A stretch of 64,000 bases of DNA from Claveliimonas sp034178805. GTDB taxonomy: Bacteria > Bacillota > Clostridia > Lachnospirales > Lachnospiraceae. The notes under the pieces were generated by a model. That model saw nothing but the letters and a program-made list of their open reading frames with translations, ran no database searches and had not been told where the DNA came from. Positions 9,176-17,614 of the stretch are shown here, one piece after another. Made by a program: the position numbers and the translations under genes. The DNA lies in NCBI RefSeq assembly GCF_050314255.1, contig NZ_JBNPMZ010000002.1, forward strand, positions 208,526 through 272,525, in the 5' to 3' direction. Numbering within the stretch: the stretch's first letter is position 1; each line of letters opens with the position of its first letter.

Positions 9176-10288
9176 CTAGTTTGTAATTGTAAGTTCTGTT
9201 TCTTTATCAAATACATGAATCTTCTCAGCATCCAGTGCAAATTTAACAGTATCGCCTGTTCTAGCTTTTGTGCTAGGCTCAACTCTTGCAGTCATGTTAG
9301 CTCCTTCATAATCGAAGTACAGGAATACTTCTGCACCTAACATCTCGTATACACGGATAGTAGCTTCGATAACTGTGTTAGGAGATTTAGCGATGAACTC
9401 AGGCTCATCATGTACATCTTCCGGACGAATTCCAAGTACAACAGTCTTTCCTGCATATCCGCCATCGATAAGCTTCTTAGCCTTAGCTGCCGGAAGCTCA
9501 ATCTCTGAAGGTCCTGCTACCAGGTATACTTTGTCTCCTACTACTTTACATGTAGCATCAACAAAGTTCATCTGAGGAGATCCGATAAATCCTGCTACGA
9601 ACAGGTTGCACGGACGATCATACAGTGTCTGAGGAGTATCTACCTGCTGAACAACACCAGCGCTCATAACAACGATTCTTGTACCAAGAGTCATAGCCTC
9701 TGTCTGGTCATGTGTTACGTAGATGATTGTTGTACCAAGTCTCTGATGTAACTTGGAGATCTCAATACGCATCTGTCCACGAAGTTTAGCATCCAAGTTG
9801 GAAAGAGGCTCATCCATAAGGAATACCTTAGGATTACGAACGATAGCACGTCCCATAGCAACACGCTGTCTCTGTCCACCGGAAAGAGCCTTCGGTTTAC
9901 GATCAAGCAGAGCTTCCAGGTCAAGGATTCTTGCTGCTTCACGAACCATTTTATCAATCTCATCCTTCGGAACTTTTCTTAATTTAAGACCGAAAGCCAT
10001 GTTATCATATACTGTCATATGCGGATACAGAGCGTAGTTCTGGAATACCATCGCGATATCTCTGTCCTTAGGCTCAACATCGTTTACTACCTTATCACCA
10101 ATCTTCAGTTCTCCTGAAGTAATATCTTCCAGACCTGCAACCATACGAAGTGTTGTAGATTTACCACATCCTGAAGGTCCTACGAAAATGATAAATTCTT
10201 TGTCTTCGATTTCCAGGTTGAAATCTTTAACTGCTTCGAATCCATTTGGATATGTTTTGTTAATGTGTTTTAAAGATAAACTTGCCAT
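9176..10288 (-). CDS. msmK: Carbohydrate ABC transporter ATP-binding protein (MsmK/UgpC type)
   Basis: A 370-residue ABC ATPase of the CUT1 sugar-importer class. Walker A is GPSGCGKST near residue 37, the signature is LSGGQRQRVAMGRA near 135, and Walker B is VFLMDEPLSNLDA. It has a C-terminal TOBE/MalK regulatory domain of about 130 residues (VLGIRPEDVHDEP). No permease or binding-protein gene is beside it. This matches the known Firmicute arrangement in which one orphan ATPase energises several sugar permeases. It is flanked by terminators on both sides and so is transcribed alone. The symbol follows common usage; ugpC is an equivalent annotation. Confidence 0.93.
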   Translation of the reverse strand: MASLSLKHINKTYPNGFEAVKDFNLEIEDKEFIIFVGPSGCGKSTTLRMVAGLEDITSGELKIGDKVVNDVEPKDRDIAMVFQNYALYPHMTVYDNMAFGLKLRKVPKDEIDKMVREAARILDLEALLDRKPKALSGGQRQRVAMGRAIVRNPKVFLMDEPLSNLDAKLRGQMRIEISKLHQRLGTTIIYVTHDQTEAMTLGTRIVVMSAGVVQQVDTPQTLYDRPCNLFVAGFIGSPQMNFVDATCKVVGDKVYLVAGPSEIELPAAKAKKLIDGGYAGKTVVLGIRPEDVHDEPEFIAKSPNTVIEATIRVYEMLGAEVFLYFDYEGANMTARVEPSTKARTGDTVKFALDAEKIHVFDKETELTITN

Positions 10289-10361
10289 TTGAAAAATCCT
10301 CCCAAATCAACTTTGCCATACCGGCATATTTCCTTTTGTCTAATTGCTATGGTGTAAGTAT

Positions 10362-10399
10362 ATAAAAAAAGTCCAACTTCGGCTATGCCAAAGTTGAAC
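10362..10399 (-). terminator. Terminator of rsmI
   Basis: Minus-strand stem GTTCAACTTTGGC pairs with GCCGAAGTTGGAC and is followed by seven T residues. It is between the rsmI stop and the msmK promoter region. T residues also follow on the plus strand, so it could work both ways. Confidence 0.85.
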
Positions 10400-10429
10400 A
10401 ATCTTTTTTTGTTTTCCTGTACAAGTTGA

Positions 10430-11266
10430 CTAAAGCAGTGCTTTATAGATATCCCGCTTCCCTACACCCCGGTCCTTTGCTACCATTTTCATAGCCTCTT
10501 TCCGGCTGATTCCCTGCTTCTTGTAATACTCCATATGCTCCTCAACCGTCATCTCCTCCCACTGGGCGCGAGCCTCCTCCCGGATCTCCTGTCGGCTTTT
10601 TCCTTCTATCACAAGCACGCATTCACCCTTCGGTTCATTTTCATCATAATATATGCAGGCATCTTCCAGTGTCGTTGCAAATGCAGTCTCGTGCTTCTTC
10701 GTAAGCTCCCGGCAGACAGTGACTTTTCGGTTTCCCAGATTCTCCAAAAGTTCCCTCAGCGTTTTTAGAAGCCGATGGGGAGCTTCATATATAACCATCG
10801 TCCGTGTCTCCCCTGCCAGCTGGTCCAGCACTTCCCTTCTCTCCTTCTTATCCGAAGGCAGAAATGCTTCAAAAGCAAATCTTCTCGTAGAAAGTCCCGA
10901 GAGAATAAGAGCTGTAATGCAGGCGGCCGCTCCCGGAACCGAAGTTACCGTTACCCCTGCCTCATAGCACATTCTGACCAGTTCCTCACCCGGATCAGAT
11001 ATTCCGGGCGTTCCCGCATCCGTAATCAATGCGATATCCTTACCGTCGAGCAGCATATCCACAAGCTTATGACCCTTTTCGATCTTATTATATTCATGGT
11101 AACTGGTCATGGGCGTCCGAATCTCAAAATGGTTCAGAAGCTTAATGCTGTTTCGGGTATCCTCCGCTGCAATCATATCCACCTCTTTTAAAATTCTGAC
11201 CGCCCGAAACGTCATATCCTCCAGATTTCCAATTGGTGTTGCACACAAAAACAGTGTCCCCGCCAT
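10430..11266 (-). CDS. rsmI: 16S rRNA (cytidine-1402-2'-O)-methyltransferase
   Basis: A 278-residue protein of the tetrapyrrole-methylase fold. Diagnostic motifs are ATPIGNLEDMTFRA at the N-terminus, AAEDTRNSIKLLNHF near residue 33, and DAGTPGISDPGE near 83, the SAM-binding loop. RsmI adds the 2'-O-methyl group to C1402 at the ribosomal P site. Length is normal for the family. The start ATG is preceded by GGAG. The downstream terminator closes the unit, and the nicotinamidase-like gene lies 23 bases upstream, so the two may be co-transcribed. Confidence 0.95.
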   Translation of the reverse strand: MAGTLFLCATPIGNLEDMTFRAVRILKEVDMIAAEDTRNSIKLLNHFEIRTPMTSYHEYNKIEKGHKLVDMLLDGKDIALITDAGTPGISDPGEELVRMCYEAGVTVTSVPGAAACITALILSGLSTRRFAFEAFLPSDKKERREVLDQLAGETRTMVIYEAPHRLLKTLRELLENLGNRKVTVCRELTKKHETAFATTLEDACIYYDENEPKGECVLVIEGKSRQEIREEARAQWEEMTVEEHMEYYKKQGISRKEAMKMVAKDRGVGKRDIYKALL

Positions 11267-11289
11267 GTTAACTCCTCCATGTCATTCTT

Positions 11290-11808
11290 CTATTCATTTA
11301 CAATCCTTATCTGACACATTTTCATTGCATTTAACGCATTTTTATGACTGTCAGGCGTCACTCCCGCGCAGCATGAGGCATCCACAGTAATTGGAATTTC
11401 CGGATAAGCAGCCTTTAATATCATCGCATTTGAAATTACACAAATATCCGTACAAAGCCCTGCCAGTTCAATTTCCTCAACATTCTTAAGACTCCTGATA
11501 TAGTGAGCCAGCTCAATGGATCCAAAAGCAGGTTTATTAATAACTTTTGAGTCTCCTACCGGAAGCTCCGCAGAAATCTCCCAGCCATCCGTTCCCTGAA
11601 TACAGTGTTCTACCGGCAGATTCCTGCCTTCCTGAGTATTCAGATACTCTGAGTTATGCGTATCCCTTGTAAAAATAACCGTATTACCTTCCGTTTTATA
11701 ATCTTCAATTTTTTCCTTCACTGCTCCGACGATTTCAACGGCCTCTCCCGTTCCAAGAGCACCATCAATAAAATCCTTCTGCATATCAACAACAATTAAA
11801 ACTTTCAT
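11290..11808 (-). CDS. pncA: Isochorismatase-fold cysteine hydrolase, nicotinamidase-like
   Basis: A 172-residue cysteine hydrolase. The catalytic Asp is in VVDMQKDFIDGALG, a metal-site region is FTRDTHNSEY, and the nucleophilic Cys is in LAGLCTDICVISNAM near residue 120, preceded by the cis-peptide region. This set is typical of nicotinamidases, which convert nicotinamide to nicotinate for NAD salvage. The family also includes other amidohydrolases, so the exact substrate is an inference. It is short compared with E. coli PncA (about 210 residues) but normal for Clostridia. Confidence 0.75.
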   Translation of the reverse strand: MKVLIVVDMQKDFIDGALGTGEAVEIVGAVKEKIEDYKTEGNTVIFTRDTHNSEYLNTQEGRNLPVEHCIQGTDGWEISAELPVGDSKVINKPAFGSIELAHYIRSLKNVEEIELAGLCTDICVISNAMILKAAYPEIPITVDASCCAGVTPDSHKNALNAMKMCQIRIVNE

Positions 11809-11945
11809 AGCCTTCCATCTCCTTCAAATAACATTATTATACCCTCTGACACGAGTCCGCTCAAGCATGACCTTATTAATTTCTGATTTATTTTGATACC
11901 CACTATTTTTCATCGACAGTCTCTCACCCACATGGTATAATTTTA

Positions 11946-12416
11946 TTATCATATATTTCAGAGCTGGCTGCCTCTGAAAACAATATTTTATGCTTTAATT
12001 ATTACGGCAAAAATGCTGGAGATAATATTGATACCTTTTTGGACATGTACAAAGAAATAGATGGTACATTCCAACATCTCAAAACTTTTGATGAAGATAA
12101 TTACGGCTCATCATATGGCGAAAAGTTCAAATATCTGGTGCCGGAAACGGGAACCTATTATATTATCCTGGGCTCATATGACGATGCCGGAACCTGTATC
12201 GTAGAAGCTGATATTCAACCAAATACCCCGAACTACCAAAGCCTCGACTTTACGTCTGAAATCTTACCTGAACCTGCTGAGGGCGATCTGTGGAATTGGG
12301 ACAACGAAACCCAAACACTCACACTGCATGACGGTTTTCAGATAGTATCACTGGACGCTCCGGCAATCACTCTTCCGGATGAGTCCGTTTTATGCATAGA
12401 AGCATCTGTGGAATAA
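11946..12416 (+). pseudogene. Truncated fragment of a secreted, surface-type protein
   Basis: The frame is open from about 11946 to a stop at 12416 but lacks a start codon, ribosome binding site and signal peptide at its 5' end. The readable part (ELAASENNILCFNYYGKN, then GTYYIILGSYDDAG, then a GDLWNWDNETQTLTLHDGF block) resembles the interior of large extracellular proteins. These have bacterial pre-peptidase-like and carbohydrate-binding-like repeats. Both ends seem cut off, so it is probably a remnant. An internal ATG at 12039 could give a 125-residue product, but without a good ribosome binding site. Confidence 0.5.
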
Positions 12417-12460
12417 CCGGTGCTGCAATATATAACAAAAGAAAAATCAGATAACGAGTC

Positions 12461-12508
12461 AACAGGGACAGGTTCCTCGACTCAATGAGTTGAGGAACCT
12501 GTCCCGTT
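12461..12508. repeat. GGGAC-type long palindrome, copy 1 of 5
   Basis: A near-perfect inverted repeat whose left arm begins GGGACAGGTTCCTC and whose right arm ends GAGGAACCTGTCCC, with a CTCA/TGAG tip. It is nearly identical in sequence to the palindrome at 35437-35479 and shares the GGGAC/GTCCC ends with those at 16249, 27528 and 30410. There is no T-run, so it is not a standard terminator. It lies downstream of the bicupin gene. It is probably a dispersed REP-like element. Confidence 0.75.
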
Positions 12509-12565
12509 AATTTCACTGTGATGAATCCATTTGTGTACTGTTTTTTGTCATGAAACACGTCGCTT

Positions 12566-13861
12566 CTAATGTTCTTTTGCAGCCTTACAAGGCATATCAT
12601 TTACTTTATAATCAAAATTTTTAAAATATTGTACATTTTGTGGGGTTCCTTTTGCAGGTGGCATTTCAAATCCGGGATATTTTACAACCGGATTACTTTC
12701 TTTCTTCACATGGTCTAAAAATTCATCAGAAAGATTAAGAACAGACTTAACGACTTCTTTTGGAGTCATTGCAATCCATTGAGCTAATGAAATATCAGCA
12801 AAGTGGTTACTTTTAAAAATCTCTAAAAAGATATCTTTTTCATTACCAATGTTTTGTACATAATGAAAATTACCAACAGGAACATATCCAACATCACCGG
12901 CCTGATAATTAAATGTTCTGGCTTTTGGTCCAGGCTTAAAAACAGTCATTCTGGCTTTTCCCTGAATATAGTATTGAAGTTCATCTGCATTTGAATGCCA
13001 GTGAATTTCTCTCATGCCGCCAGGTTCAATTTCAACTAAAGCTGCAGAAGTAGTTGAGCAGGCAGGAAAGTTTTTATGATCTAAGATTCTGATACTTCCG
13101 CCATCGGAAATAATTGGTTTTACATTGATAAGTTCATGTTTATAGGTATTAGGAACATCTCCATAGGGAGAGACAACTCTTTGCGACTCAATGGTACCCG
13201 GATCACCACCATCAACAATATAAACTTCTTTTTCAGGAATTACATCAAACTCTGATTCATCACATCCAAAATTCGCAGACAGCACATCTCGTGGAATGTG
13301 TGAAAACAGTTCTGAGATTGAAAAAGTATTATCCTCGGAATAGCTTCCTTTATCGAATAACATTAAAAATTCACAGCCTTCATGTAAACCTTGTATAGAA
13401 TGAGGTATATTAGCCGGAAAAATCCATCCTTCCCCAGGTTTACAATCGGCAATAAATGTTCTACCTTTTTCATCAACAGCAGTAACCCTTGCACCACCTT
13501 GCAAAACATAGCCCCATTCGGATTGAAGATGACTGTGCATTTCTCTGACACCGGGGGAAAGATTCATATTTACAATGGCTAAAGTTTCATCAACCGGTAA
13601 TTCTCTGCTTGTTATTTCGCGAGACCATCCGCCGGACTTTAAAGTCATATGTGCATCTGCAAATGAAAATTTTAAATTGGGGATTAATCCAAAATCAGTA
13701 GCAGGGGGTACCAAAGTATCCGGAAGCTGCCTTGCGCGTTCCGGATTTCTGGGACCTAAATCCAATGCACCGGCGCCATCACTTCGAATCGGCTGGGGCT
13801 CATTTGAATTTTTTAATTCATCTAATTTTTCTTGCATTCTCTTTGAGAACTCTCTATTCAT
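12566..13861 (-). CDS. oxdC: Bicupin oxalate decarboxylase-like protein
   Basis: About 431 residues with two cupin domains. ATG 13861 has AAAGGAG 9 bases upstream; an in-frame codon 15 positions earlier lacks one. The first cupin metal site is REMHSHLQSEWGYV with its partner His in ANIPHSIQG. The second is REIHWHSNADELQYY with its partner His in GNFHYVQN. The active-site lid, SENST in Bacillus OxdC, reads SEDNT here and keeps the catalytic Glu, which favours decarboxylase over oxidase. OxdC converts oxalate to formate and CO2 with Mn. No secretion signal is seen. The gene is AT-richer than its neighbours and sits in an accessory stretch, suggesting transfer. Confidence 0.85.
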   Translation of the reverse strand: MNREFSKRMQEKLDELKNSNEPQPIRSDGAGALDLGPRNPERARQLPDTLVPPATDFGLIPNLKFSFADAHMTLKSGGWSREITSRELPVDETLAIVNMNLSPGVREMHSHLQSEWGYVLQGGARVTAVDEKGRTFIADCKPGEGWIFPANIPHSIQGLHEGCEFLMLFDKGSYSEDNTFSISELFSHIPRDVLSANFGCDESEFDVIPEKEVYIVDGGDPGTIESQRVVSPYGDVPNTYKHELINVKPIISDGGSIRILDHKNFPACSTTSAALVEIEPGGMREIHWHSNADELQYYIQGKARMTVFKPGPKARTFNYQAGDVGYVPVGNFHYVQNIGNEKDIFLEIFKSNHFADISLAQWIAMTPKEVVKSVLNLSDEFLDHVKKESNPVVKYPGFEMPPAKGTPQNVQYFKNFDYKVNDMPCKAAKEH

Positions 13862-13956
13862 ACTGTTATACTCCTTTCTGTTTGCATGTATTTTTTGCGC
13901 AAACACACAAAAATATACTTTAACAGAATGGATTTCCTATTGCGGAAATAAGAATG

Positions 13957-13989
13957 AAAAAAGGCATAAGGACACTGTCCTTATGCCTT
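13957..13989 (-). terminator. Terminator after the 2-TM protein gene
   Basis: A perfect 14-bp inverted repeat with a one-base loop (arms AAGGCATAAGGACA and TGTCCTTATGCCTT). It is followed by six T residues on the minus strand and lies 15 bases past the stop at 14005. Confidence 0.85.
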
Positions 13990-14004
13990 CATAAAAATTT
14001 TTCC

Positions 14005-14724
14005 CTAAAACAATTCTTTCACAAAGTTCACTACATCGATATTTTTCTTCTGAACATCTGGATTCTGCTCTAACTCTGGCATACTTCTCCAATGATATTC
14101 TCTTCCATCACTTTCGAATGACTCTTGCTTCATAAAATCCGGAAATTCTTTGATAGTTGCCAAATAAAACTTGTGGCTATATATCTTGGCTTCTTTTGCG
14201 CTTTCCGAATACTTTTCATGTATCTTTTGACCAACATACTTCAATTGTATATCACCTGGATCAATCTTAAGTTCATTCGAAATATGACTTCTGATAAACT
14301 CTTCGTTATTTGGGTTTTCCTTATAGTTCAAGAAGAACTCGCAATCCCACCTATTATCCTCATAAACAAGGAATCTGTTCGGAAACTTTTGGAATGAGTC
14401 TTTAATAACCACAATCGAATGATTGTGAGCAATCTCATTCAATTTATTAATATCCCTCAATAAGTCTTCAAAGTTATACCGATTTTTTGAAGTTTTCACA
14501 ATATCGACAATGCTTTTCCCTGTAAAGAATAGACCCAGGATAACAAACAGAGTCTTAAATACTACCCCAGGTATTCCCAAAATGTCCTTATAGGAGGACA
14601 TTATTACCGAAATCAGCAATGAAGCCGAAGACAGAACGCTATCCCAAACAATCGTTTTCCCAATAAACTGCTTTTTCTGTTCCAAAAGGAGGTTCAATTT
14701 TACATCATCAATCAAAATCTTCAT
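14005..14724 (-). CDS. Two-TM protein with possible Nudix-like C-terminal domain
   Basis: A 239-residue protein. After a 20-residue head come two hydrophobic segments (VLSSASLLISVIMSS and FKTLFVILGLFFTGKSIV, about residues 28-73). The rest is soluble: NRFLVYEDNRWDCEFFLNYK, then ISNELKIDPGDIQLKYVGQK, then SHKFYLATIKEFPDFMK. The order of strands and the Glu-containing helix recall small Nudix-like domains found behind two TM helices in predicted nucleotide-signalling conflict systems (SMODS-associated NUDIX). A canonical Nudix box is not complete, so this is a weak resemblance. No partner effector or cyclase gene is adjacent. It is flanked by AT-rich non-coding DNA. Confidence 0.5.
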   Translation of the reverse strand: MKILIDDVKLNLLLEQKKQFIGKTIVWDSVLSSASLLISVIMSSYKDILGIPGVVFKTLFVILGLFFTGKSIVDIVKTSKNRYNFEDLLRDINKLNEIAHNHSIVVIKDSFQKFPNRFLVYEDNRWDCEFFLNYKENPNNEEFIRSHISNELKIDPGDIQLKYVGQKIHEKYSESAKEAKIYSHKFYLATIKEFPDFMKQESFESDGREYHWRSMPELEQNPDVQKKNIDVVNFVKELF

Positions 14725-14868
14725 GTTCCATTTCCCCCTTTCTAAACTAATAGCTACTTATCACCTTCATTAATAATTTATACATTATATCACAAAACAC
14801 CTATGCCCGCCATAGTTATTCTTAAAAAAGAAACCAGATTTTTATAGCCCAGATTTTTATACAAAACA

Positions 14869-14986
14869 TGCCAGAGAGACCGTCTGCAATTTTACAAAAT
14901 TGAATCTTTCGCCTTTCACGACGTCCCTCTGGCACTATAGAGCTTTCATCTCGGCAATTGAATTACCGAGGATTCCCGCTTTTTTA
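14869..14986 (+). ncRNA. Candidate structured RNA with terminator
   Basis: A 12-bp stem starting TGCCAGAGAGAC is closed by GTCCCTCTGGCA with one G-U pair, and encloses a sub-hairpin (CAATTTT with AAAATTG). Downstream, CTCGGCAATT pairs imperfectly with AATTACCGAG, followed by GATTCCCGC and six T residues. GAATC in the first domain could pair with GATTC near the 3' end as a pseudoknot. The region is 364 bases without a gene (14725-15088). A 12-base direct repeat (CAGATTTTTATA) lies just upstream. I do not recognise the class. A small palindromic mobile element is the alternative. Confidence 0.4.
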
Positions 14987-15088
14987 TCCTAAAGTATATT
15001 TACGAAATATCAAAAAAAGATATAATATATTAAAAGAAAAGTTGTTTTTTAACAGTAACAAAACCTATGTTGTAAAGGTGGTGTGATT

Positions 15089-15433
15089 ATGTTAGTCAGT
15101 CAAAAAATATTTACTCTTTTAAACGAAAGAGGTATGAGTCAAAAAGAGTTTGCCGAAAGAACGGATATTTCTCAAAGTACAATAAGTGATTGGAAAAGAA
15201 AAAAAACAAATCCTTCTGCAGATAAAATATTAAAAATATGCGAAGTTTTGCAAATTACTCCGTATGAGCTATTGTCAGAGAATGAAATCAGTAAGTTGGA
15301 AAATACGATTGATTATAGGATTGCACTGAATAATGAGGAAGTTTTTTTATTAAAATCGTTTCGTGGATTGGATGTACGACAAAAAAATAGATTATTTGGT
15401 TATCTGGAAGCTTTAAAAGATAAATGTGATTAA
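15089..15433 (+). CDS. XRE-family helix-turn-helix regulator
   Basis: About 114 residues, starting at ATG 15089 with AAGGTGG 6-7 bases upstream. The N-terminal 65 residues are a Cro/CI-type helix-turn-helix (RGMSQKEFAERTDISQSTIS, then DWKRKKTNPSADKIL). The C-terminal 45 residues are charged and helical and may dimerise. It precedes the unknown 233-residue gene on the same strand by about 100 bases. Between them is a TACGTATATACGTA palindrome (near 15490-15505) that could be its operator. It resembles regulators carried on prophages or small mobile elements. Confidence 0.8.
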   Translation: MLVSQKIFTLLNERGMSQKEFAERTDISQSTISDWKRKKTNPSADKILKICEVLQITPYELLSENEISKLENTIDYRIALNNEEVFLLKSFRGLDVRQKNRLFGYLEALKDKCD

Positions 15434-15537
15434 AACTACATAGTATATGTCAAATTAACTTGATGTATACTTTTTTTTATGATAATATACGTATATACGT
15501 ATCATATATACGGATATTTGTGAAGGGAGAAATATAA

Positions 15538-16239
15538 ATGGGAGATATAAGTATTATTGCAAGAAGACTTCCGGATGGTCAGGTTCAGTACGGATGGAGT
15601 GGAAATGGTGGATATTATTGTATGGTTGGGGCAAGATTGCTTGAGTGGTATCAGAATCCGAAAGATGTTGAATATCTATTTGGACTTGGTCAGACTCAAT
15701 TAATTGGAAGAGTAGGAAGCGAGAATGGTGGATTCAACTGGTTCGAATCACATGCACCTATAGGAAGAGCGTTTTGGGTAGATACCACAGAACGAATGAT
15801 TTTTAGCAAAATTGCTTTTGTTGATTATGGATATTTTTACGATTTAGACCATAAATGGTATTATGTTGTGCCTGGTCCATTTAGAATTAAGATACCATTG
15901 GAACTAATTAATAATAATGTTGATGACAGGTGTTATGAATTTGATTATTTGAAGAAACTCAATGGTGATGTTGCCAGTTTCATTTTTAAAGAATATCGGG
16001 AATCCAATCTGGATTTTAAGACCTTTATGAATGAAAATGACTATGATTCAGAAATAATCCTCGATGCGATAAGCGAAGATGGTATCCCTTCACTTTATAG
16101 TTTGTATGATAAGTATAGAAAAATATATGAATACTTTGATAATTGGATTCTGGTAAGAACTAACGATGATTATACAGATATTACAGAGATAGTAATGCAA
16201 AAGAAAGAAGATGTTCATGTAGAAACTTGCATGTGGTAA
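15538..16239 (+). CDS. Hypothetical protein, no family recognised
   Basis: A 233-residue soluble, acidic protein with GAAGGGAG upstream of its ATG. It is rich in aromatic residues (YGWSGNGGYYCMVGARLLEWY, in two halves, and HKWYYVVPGPFRIKIP). No signal peptide or membrane helix is visible, and no catalytic motif is evident. The XRE regulator upstream and AT-rich composition suggest accessory DNA. It ends just before a GGGAC-class palindrome. Function cannot be assigned. Confidence 0.7.
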   Translation: MGDISIIARRLPDGQVQYGWSGNGGYYCMVGARLLEWYQNPKDVEYLFGLGQTQLIGRVGSENGGFNWFESHAPIGRAFWVDTTERMIFSKIAFVDYGYFYDLDHKWYYVVPGPFRIKIPLELINNNVDDRCYEFDYLKKLNGDVASFIFKEYRESNLDFKTFMNENDYDSEIILDAISEDGIPSLYSLYDKYRKIYEYFDNWILVRTNDDYTDITEIVMQKKEDVHVETCMW

Positions 16240-16248
16240 TGAACACGC

Positions 16249-16300
16249 AGGACGTATCTCCCCACTCAGTTTTCAAAAACGGAGTAGGGAGATACGTCCT
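16249..16300. repeat. GGAC-type long palindrome, copy 2 of 5
   Basis: Arms AGGACGTATCTCCC and GGGAGATACGTCCT with a short inner ACTC/GAGT pairing and an A/T-rich loop. It lies between convergent genes (the 233-residue gene and hicB), where it may also act as a bidirectional terminator. It shares the GGAC/GTCC ends and long-hairpin form of the other four copies but not their inner sequence. Confidence 0.65.
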
Positions 16301-16333
16301 GTCCCTTCCGAAGGGTGCCTTTATGATTGTGGA

Positions 16334-16768
16334 TTATACTCTCTTTGCGCCTTTTCCAATTAAATTCATTATTGCATCTTGCAATACCCTTGAATAGTTA
16401 ATTCCGGCTTTGTCAGCCTCAACGCTCATCCAATACGGAATAGTACAATTTTTTTTCACAGCTTTATTTCTTATTTTCTTTATATATTCATCAAAATCAA
16501 CATCTACAAGAGTAAAAAGTCCATCTGAATAATCAAAATCTTCATCTGCATCCGCCTGGGCTTTCCGTAATGCTTCTTCGCTAAGTGAAGGAATTGGAAT
16601 TTCTACGGCTTGATCAATATAATCCATTCCCTTTAACCCTATAGCATCTCTCGCCATTTCCATAGCATCAGCCACACTTTTTCCCTCTGTATAAATGTCC
16701 ATATCTGGAATATACACAAGATAATCATCGCCACACTTTTTTATCAGTATTGGATACGCTCCTTTCAT
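16334..16768 (-). CDS. hicB: HicB-family antitoxin
   Basis: About 144 residues from ATG 16768 (AGGGGG about 9 bases upstream). The N-terminal half is the HicB partial RNase H-fold domain (YPILIKKCGDDYLVYIPDMD, then the TEGKSVADAMEMARDAIG helix). The C-terminal tail (YWMSVEADKAGINYSRVLQD) is a HicB DNA-binding helix region. HicB neutralises HicA and represses the operon. It is 88 bases downstream of hicA, and the order hicA then hicB is the usual one. Confidence 0.9.
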   Translation of the reverse strand: MKGAYPILIKKCGDDYLVYIPDMDIYTEGKSVADAMEMARDAIGLKGMDYIDQAVEIPIPSLSEEALRKAQADADEDFDYSDGLFTLVDVDFDEYIKKIRNKAVKKNCTIPYWMSVEADKAGINYSRVLQDAIMNLIGKGAKRV

Positions 16769-16857
16769 AATTGTTTTCCCCCTTTCTTGCCATTTAATAA
16801 TATATAATATCAAAACACTGATAAATAATTCTTGAAATCCGGGGATTATTTCAATCC

Positions 16858-17019
16858 TCATTTTTTCAGAATTCGTTTTGCCGTAATCTCATTGATTTCT
16901 GTATGTCTCGCAACTTGCTCAATATCACTTCCACGTTTATATGTATCATGATTTCCACCATGTTCCTTAAAAACAAATCCAACACTTTCAAGTTTTTTTA
17001 TCAGTTCGCGACGCTTCAC
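16858..17019 (-). CDS. hicA: HicA-family mRNA interferase toxin
   Basis: About 53 residues from a GTG start at 17019 with GGAGG 7 bases upstream. It has the double-stranded RNA-binding-like HicA fold, with KRRELIKKLESVGFVFKEHG followed by the active-site region GGNHDTYKRG and the tail ARHTEINEITAKRILKK. The catalytic His in GGNH is kept. The protein is slightly short for the family but complete. It forms a type II toxin-antitoxin pair with the gene below. Confidence 0.88.
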   Translation of the reverse strand: MKRRELIKKLESVGFVFKEHGGNHDTYKRGSDIEQVARHTEINEITAKRILKK

Positions 17020-17141
17020 GTGCTCACCTCCGTGCATTTTTCTATTATACGCCTTCAATGCGTATAAGTCAATGTATTATGCGTGTTAAGGGCGTATTTA
17101 TCTTTTTTCATTTTATAATACTACCATTAACAATTTATCTG

Positions 17142-17388
17142 AACTCGCTATTTTTTGCTATTTCAAGTTTAATCAGCTCACACCGATCTGCATTGGCTGA
17201 GACTTCGGATTCTTTATAGGGGACTTTGGAATACGGCAGGTATGCATTGATGGAAGCCCTGAATTTCAAACTTTTTCAAAAAATGTATCCATCAAGCCAT
17301 GACCATGCACAACAATAAAGTGCTCCCACTTGCTGTTGTGCCAGTGCTGGCCTTTGGTGATGCCCGGTTTTGAGATATTAGTGCTGAC
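17142..17388 (-). pseudogene. Gene debris: CapF/WbjC-like cupin tail plus an unknown C-terminal fragment
   Basis: From 17388 to 17266 one frame reads SKPGITKGQHWHNSKWEHFI and then VVHGHG before a stop. This is the C-terminal cupin of capsular polysaccharide enzymes of the CapF/WbjC type. A second frame (about 17262-17142) ends another coding fragment (YLPYSKVPYKESEVSANADR, then CELIKLEIAKNSEFR). Neither has a start. They abut the broken comM fragment, so several old deletion or insertion events met here. Confidence 0.55.
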
Positions 17389-17614
17389 CTGACCGCAATC
17401 TACTGTGTGCAAAGTTTCTAGTGCCTGACCCTCGGTACTTCACATACCCACTCTCATCAATAGATGCCTGAATCCTTTCTGCCGCTTCCTTTACGGAAAG
17501 ATCGCCAAGCCCTATGATGGTTATCATCGGCTGTCCTTCCAGCGTTTTGATCTCAATATCAACCGGATATCCGTCTATCCCCTGTATCGCAAAACTTTTT
17601 ACCACGGTAGCCAT
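17378..17614 (-). pseudogene. comM: N-terminal fragment of comM/yifB
   Basis: Starts as a typical Mg-chelatase-like ComM/YifB protein (MATVVKSFAIQGIDGYPVDI, then EGQPMITIIGLGDLSVKEAA and a RIQASIDESGY segment) but ends after 78 residues. A full protein has about 500. The last ~22 residues do not fit the family. No ATPase domain follows. It overlaps the end of the RAYT gene by 16 bases, so transposase arrival or a deletion may have cut it. Confidence 0.7.

Noticed and set aside
12367..12600. Small minus-strand frame across the first palindrome
   Set aside because: It spans a palindrome and a gene end and has no ribosome binding site.
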